Source of the DNA: Muricea muricata
Lineage: Eukaryota; Cnidaria; Anthozoa; Malacalcyonacea; Plexauridae
Direction: 5' to 3'
Assembly (NCBI GenBank): GCA_963855995.1
Contig: OY979717.1
Location: forward strand, 17,277,460 to 17,341,459
DNA: 64,000 nucleotides
Positions 61,301-64,000 of the stretch are shown here, piece by piece. The stretch's first letter is position 1; each line of letters opens with the position of its first letter. The notes beneath the pieces were generated by a model. The model saw nothing but the letters and a program-made list of their open reading frames with translations. It was not told the origin of the DNA and ran no database searches. Made by a program: the position numbers and the translations under genes.

Positions 61301-63432
61301 TAAATCAAAATCGTTTGAGAGGCATAAAACAAAACACCTCAAAGTTTGTGCAAAAATCTCAGCTACCAAGCAGCTTCTTTTTCATACATACCTTTTGGTG
61401 TTTTATAGGACATGTTACTTCTTAGCGTGTATAAAAAAGGTAATTGTACTTTGGAGTGATCTAGGGAACTCAATATTCAACTTACAGAAATAATTCTTTC
61501 ACATTTGGAACGACCAGGCTTTTAACTCTTGAATGTCACCGTTATTGAAAAATTTGAAAAAATACGAGTTAGATAAAAATAGCCGGTCAAAACCGTTTTT
61601 TTCTTCGTATTCGAAATTTATTGAAAATCTGTTTAAATTTAGAGAATTAAAATATGGGAATTCAAATTAAAATATTTTCAGCTTAACAAGTAGCAAAATT
61701 AATGCATCTTATTGGCAACGTAGTTGTTTCTAGAGACAGGGTAATTAATGATCAATGGAATTTTCTTTTTCGAGCGTTTATTTCATTTGATTTGTATTTG
61801 CTCAATTTTTTTTTTAAATTTCACATAAATGACTACAATCCAAAGCCGAAAGCTAAGCCTTCCTGCCTGTGAAAGAATGATTTGGGATTTTGGGTAAGTT
61901 TAATAATGAACTCGCCAGAGCACTTCCAAAGTTCGATTAACTTTTTTAATAATCCTGTCTTAGTAATAGAATTGGTAGTATTCATGCATTCATAACTAGA
62001 ACAAGTTTGTTTGTTCCTTTTTGTTTTTCTTTGTATCGGTCTTTTGTTTTCTCTGTTTTATTGAAAGAACTTATGGTTTGGCAATCCTAAGCAATGGATT
62101 GCGGGCTCGAAAGGAACGAAACGCACATCACAGCTTGCCCCCATCCATCATTTAAACGCTAGTTTATACAGCACATGTATGTCTGTTTATTACCGTCCAT
62201 TGATCAATTTCATTGCACGGACCATCTCCAGCTATCGTGGAAATGCATTGGTTACCACATCAGCTTTAGTAAACCACGTGCCAAAATATGAGCCACCGCT
62301 GAACCGAAAGTTGTAAACAACAAGATTATTGGTGACAAGCGTTATTAATTAAGCAATTACAGTAACTTATCGGCATTGTAATTCCTTGCATACAAAAGGA
62401 GCCCTGACCGGTAATAATTCTGTGGTCTCAGTATGGCGAATATAGATCTTAATCCAAGCCCTAACCCAAACCCAAACCCTAACCAACGTTTTATTTGTCA
62501 TATTTTAACTTTGATGGACTGAAGATTTAAAAATTTGATTTGATTTAGGGCTTGGATTTAAATTTAATTTCGCGTGCTGAGAACACGGAATTATTACCCC
62601 CTAACCCAAACCCAACCCTACCATAACCGTAACGATCCCATTATTTACTGGATGCAATAATCTTATCAGGTCACAAAGTGCGGAATTGGATGTGGGAATA
62701 TAGCGTGTGATTTATTTGTAAATTGTGTAAAACTAGTGTAAATCCCATTGATAATGTACCTGTACATTGGCGTAAAATGTAAATTTTAAAACAACTTGTA
62801 AATTTTATCTGCAACAAATTGGAAATAGTCCTAAAAACTTAATAAAACTTGTAAATTATTTGTAAATGACTGAAATTTTTAAATCACAATTTACATGCTA
62901 TGTAAGAAAATCAAGAGAATTTGACTTTCTTGCATACTATAAAAATTCTGGTTGAAAAACTATCGCCAGCATTTGACAAAAAACATTTAACAATTAAGCT
63001 ATTTTGAATTTGCGCGTCATGTCAATGCACATTTAGTCTCTAAATGTGATATATACATCCAAAAGTCTATTCACGGATAATGTGCACACTGTTTTCAAAA
63101 AGAAAATATTTTCAAAACGGGATACACGAGACAGAGTACTTCATTTCACGAGCGTGAAAGTGGTTCCGCACTACTTTTATGATTTATGATAACATATGCA
63201 CATAGAATATGCAAGAATCAATGCACCTGCGACTCAAACTTTATCATCTCTTTGATTGGCTACGAAAAAAATAAAAAAATTGCGGTGCAAGGCGTTGCGG
63301 TCATATTTTTCTGTTTTTCTCTTCACAGTGACGATTATAAGAAGTTTTGCTTAGTTTTTTTCTGCATGTGTGTAGGGTGCTTCAGGACATCCAGGTCGTA
63401 AAGGTATACGAGGACTAATTGAAGGAGAAGTG
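58323..63432 (+). CDS. Secreted collagen-like protein, 5' exons only
   Basis: Four exons, all phase 0 with GT-AG borders: 58323-58430, 58713-58772, 60235-60282, 63376-63432; the gene runs on past the window. Exon 1 starts MKGTGVFVFLVGLSVAFP, a signal peptide, followed by a cysteine. Exon 2 ends in GQDGTVGTPGVK, exon 3 is GEMGDKGEQGENNNIR, and exon 4 is GASGHPGRKGIRGLIEGEV. This is the Gly-X-Y pattern of a collagen triple helix in short exons that begin with or contain glycine codons. The N-terminal leader is too short for a fibrillar collagen, so a short collagen-domain secreted protein is likely; the C-terminal domain that would name it is not in the window. Additional tiny exons in the long introns may have been missed. 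Confidence 0.75.
60283..63375 (+). other. Large intron of the collagen-like gene
   Basis: No exon was recognised here. It contains interstitial telomere-like CCCTAA/CCCAAA stretches (62457-62483, 62600-62618). The open frames at 61164-61493 and 63186-63401 are not supported as coding. Confidence 0.45.
62457..62618. repeat. Degenerate telomere-like repeats
   Basis: CCCTAACCCAAACCCAAACC and CCCTAACCCAAACCCAACCC are about 140 bases apart, each near GGAATTATT or AGCCCTAA-like sequence. Too short for a telomere; likely part of a repeat. Confidence 0.5.
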
Positions 63433-63590
63433 GTGAGTTTTGAGAAAAGCGTTACACTACATGTACTTTGATGGTTCGATAGTCAACATTTTCTTAATTG
63501 GAAACATCGTGAATTTTATCTAGTTATCTCATTTAAATTATGTGATTGAGAATCTTATTTACAAGATATAGATATTTTTTGCTTCACCGG

Positions 63591-63760
63591 CATAGGCGTA
63601 GGAACCGGGGGGGCATTGGGGGCATGTGCCCCCCCCCCCAATTTTTCCCCAAAGTGCCCTTTTCTCAAGATAAAACAATGGGAAAATGCCCTTTTTTAAT
63701 GAAAAAGGTGCCCTTATAATGTAGTGCCCCCCCAACTTCACGTTGCTTCCTACGCCCCTG
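63591..63760. mobile_element. hAT MITE, 170 bp
   Basis: An exact 8-bp duplication TTCACCGG (63583-63590, 63761-63768) flanks termini CATAGGCGTAGGAA and TTCCTACGCCCCTG. The left end carries a change from CAGGG to CATAG. The interior has long G and C runs around GTGCCC motifs. It lies in the intron after the fourth collagen-like exon. Confidence 0.9.
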
Positions 63761-63926
63761 TTCACCGGTATACTTCACAATATTCCAAAAGAGATCAGAA
63801 AAGCACGAATCTCTGAGGAAGATAAAATCCTGGTTAGCACTATGGAAATTAATTAAAGGTGATTTTTACTTAAAATTTTAAACACATGCGATTTTTGGGA
63901 ATGGTACATAAACCATGTCCTTTATA

Positions 63927-64000
63927 CAGGGCCGTAGGTAAGGGCGATCGCCCCCACCAATAGTTTGACAATCCTTTTTCAAACCTTCAAATCCAGGTAA
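63927..64000. mobile_element. Left end of another hAT-type MITE, cut by window
   Basis: CAGGGCCGTAGGTAAGGGCG followed by ATCGCCCCC is the usual look of a hAT MITE end. The right end and the target duplication are outside the window. Confidence 0.5.

Noticed and set aside
61164-61493. 109-aa open frame inside the collagen-like gene
   Set aside because: It has no Gly-X-Y pattern and no domain, and lies in an intron on the same strand.

Overview
The window is AT-rich metazoan nuclear DNA: intron-containing genes with GT-AG splice sites, and a dense mix of Ty3/Gypsy, Penelope-like, hAT, mariner-like and ISL2EU-type elements. This mix suits an invertebrate, and a cnidarian would fit, but nothing read here fixes the species. 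Three host genes are readable. (1) An eight-exon CHMP5 (ESCRT-III) gene lies on the minus strand at 11114-1962. Joined, its exons give 222 aa with no break, although a 4.5 kb retrotransposon sits in intron 5. (2) A two-exon MFSD6-like membrane protein lies on the minus strand at 28532-25441 (645 aa). (3) The 5' end of a secreted collagen-like gene lies on the plus strand from 58323. It has four small phase-0 exons up to 63432 and continues past the window. One further exon with a discoidin-like look is on the minus strand near 51.7-51.95 kb.

The best-defined mobile element is a 5,953-bp ISL2EU-type (PHIS superfamily) DNA transposon at 37552-43504, with 76-bp terminal inverted repeats and an AT target duplication. 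It carries two convergent genes. One is a five-exon THAP-DDE transposase of 537 aa that reads through without a break. The other is a multi-exon gene whose domains run SAP-like, SWIM-like zinc finger, YqaJ nuclease, then a complete Ulp1-type (C48) cysteine protease. The protease is spread over eight small exons and is not visible as one open frame. The fusion of nuclease and SUMO/ubiquitin-like protease inside a transposon is the most interesting finding here. That gene has one clear frame break in an A8 run and one uncertain frame change at the start of the protease part.

Layout: 0-2 kb, mariner-type MITE and the CHMP5 3' end; 2-11.1 kb, CHMP5 with a Mag/SURL-like Gypsy element (3430-7908, TSD GGGAC) whose 3' LTR itself carries a hAT MITE; 11.1-16.2 kb, an inverted repeat with a Penelope-type ribozyme-like motif, a small MITE, and a tandem array of about 350-390 bp units; 16.2-25.4 kb, non-coding with a 730-bp foldback, a Penelope-like GIY-YIG relic between 550-bp direct repeats, and a long palindrome; 25.4-28.6 kb, MFSD6-like gene; 29.9-32 kb, broken hAT-like transposase; 32.5-32.9 kb, solo LTR; 34.4-36.8 kb, minisatellite and a 1.77-kb TIR element holding foldbacks; 37.5-43.5 kb, the ISL2EU-type element; 46-48.4 kb, a 2.4-kb non-autonomous hAT; 48.8-53.6 kb, minisatellite, foldbacks and MITEs; 58.3-64 kb, the collagen-like gene with a hAT MITE beyond its fourth exon.

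The host genes are unrelated to each other in function, and the order shows no operon-like logic. All calls come from reading the sequence by eye. Family names are by motif and general knowledge, not by database search.
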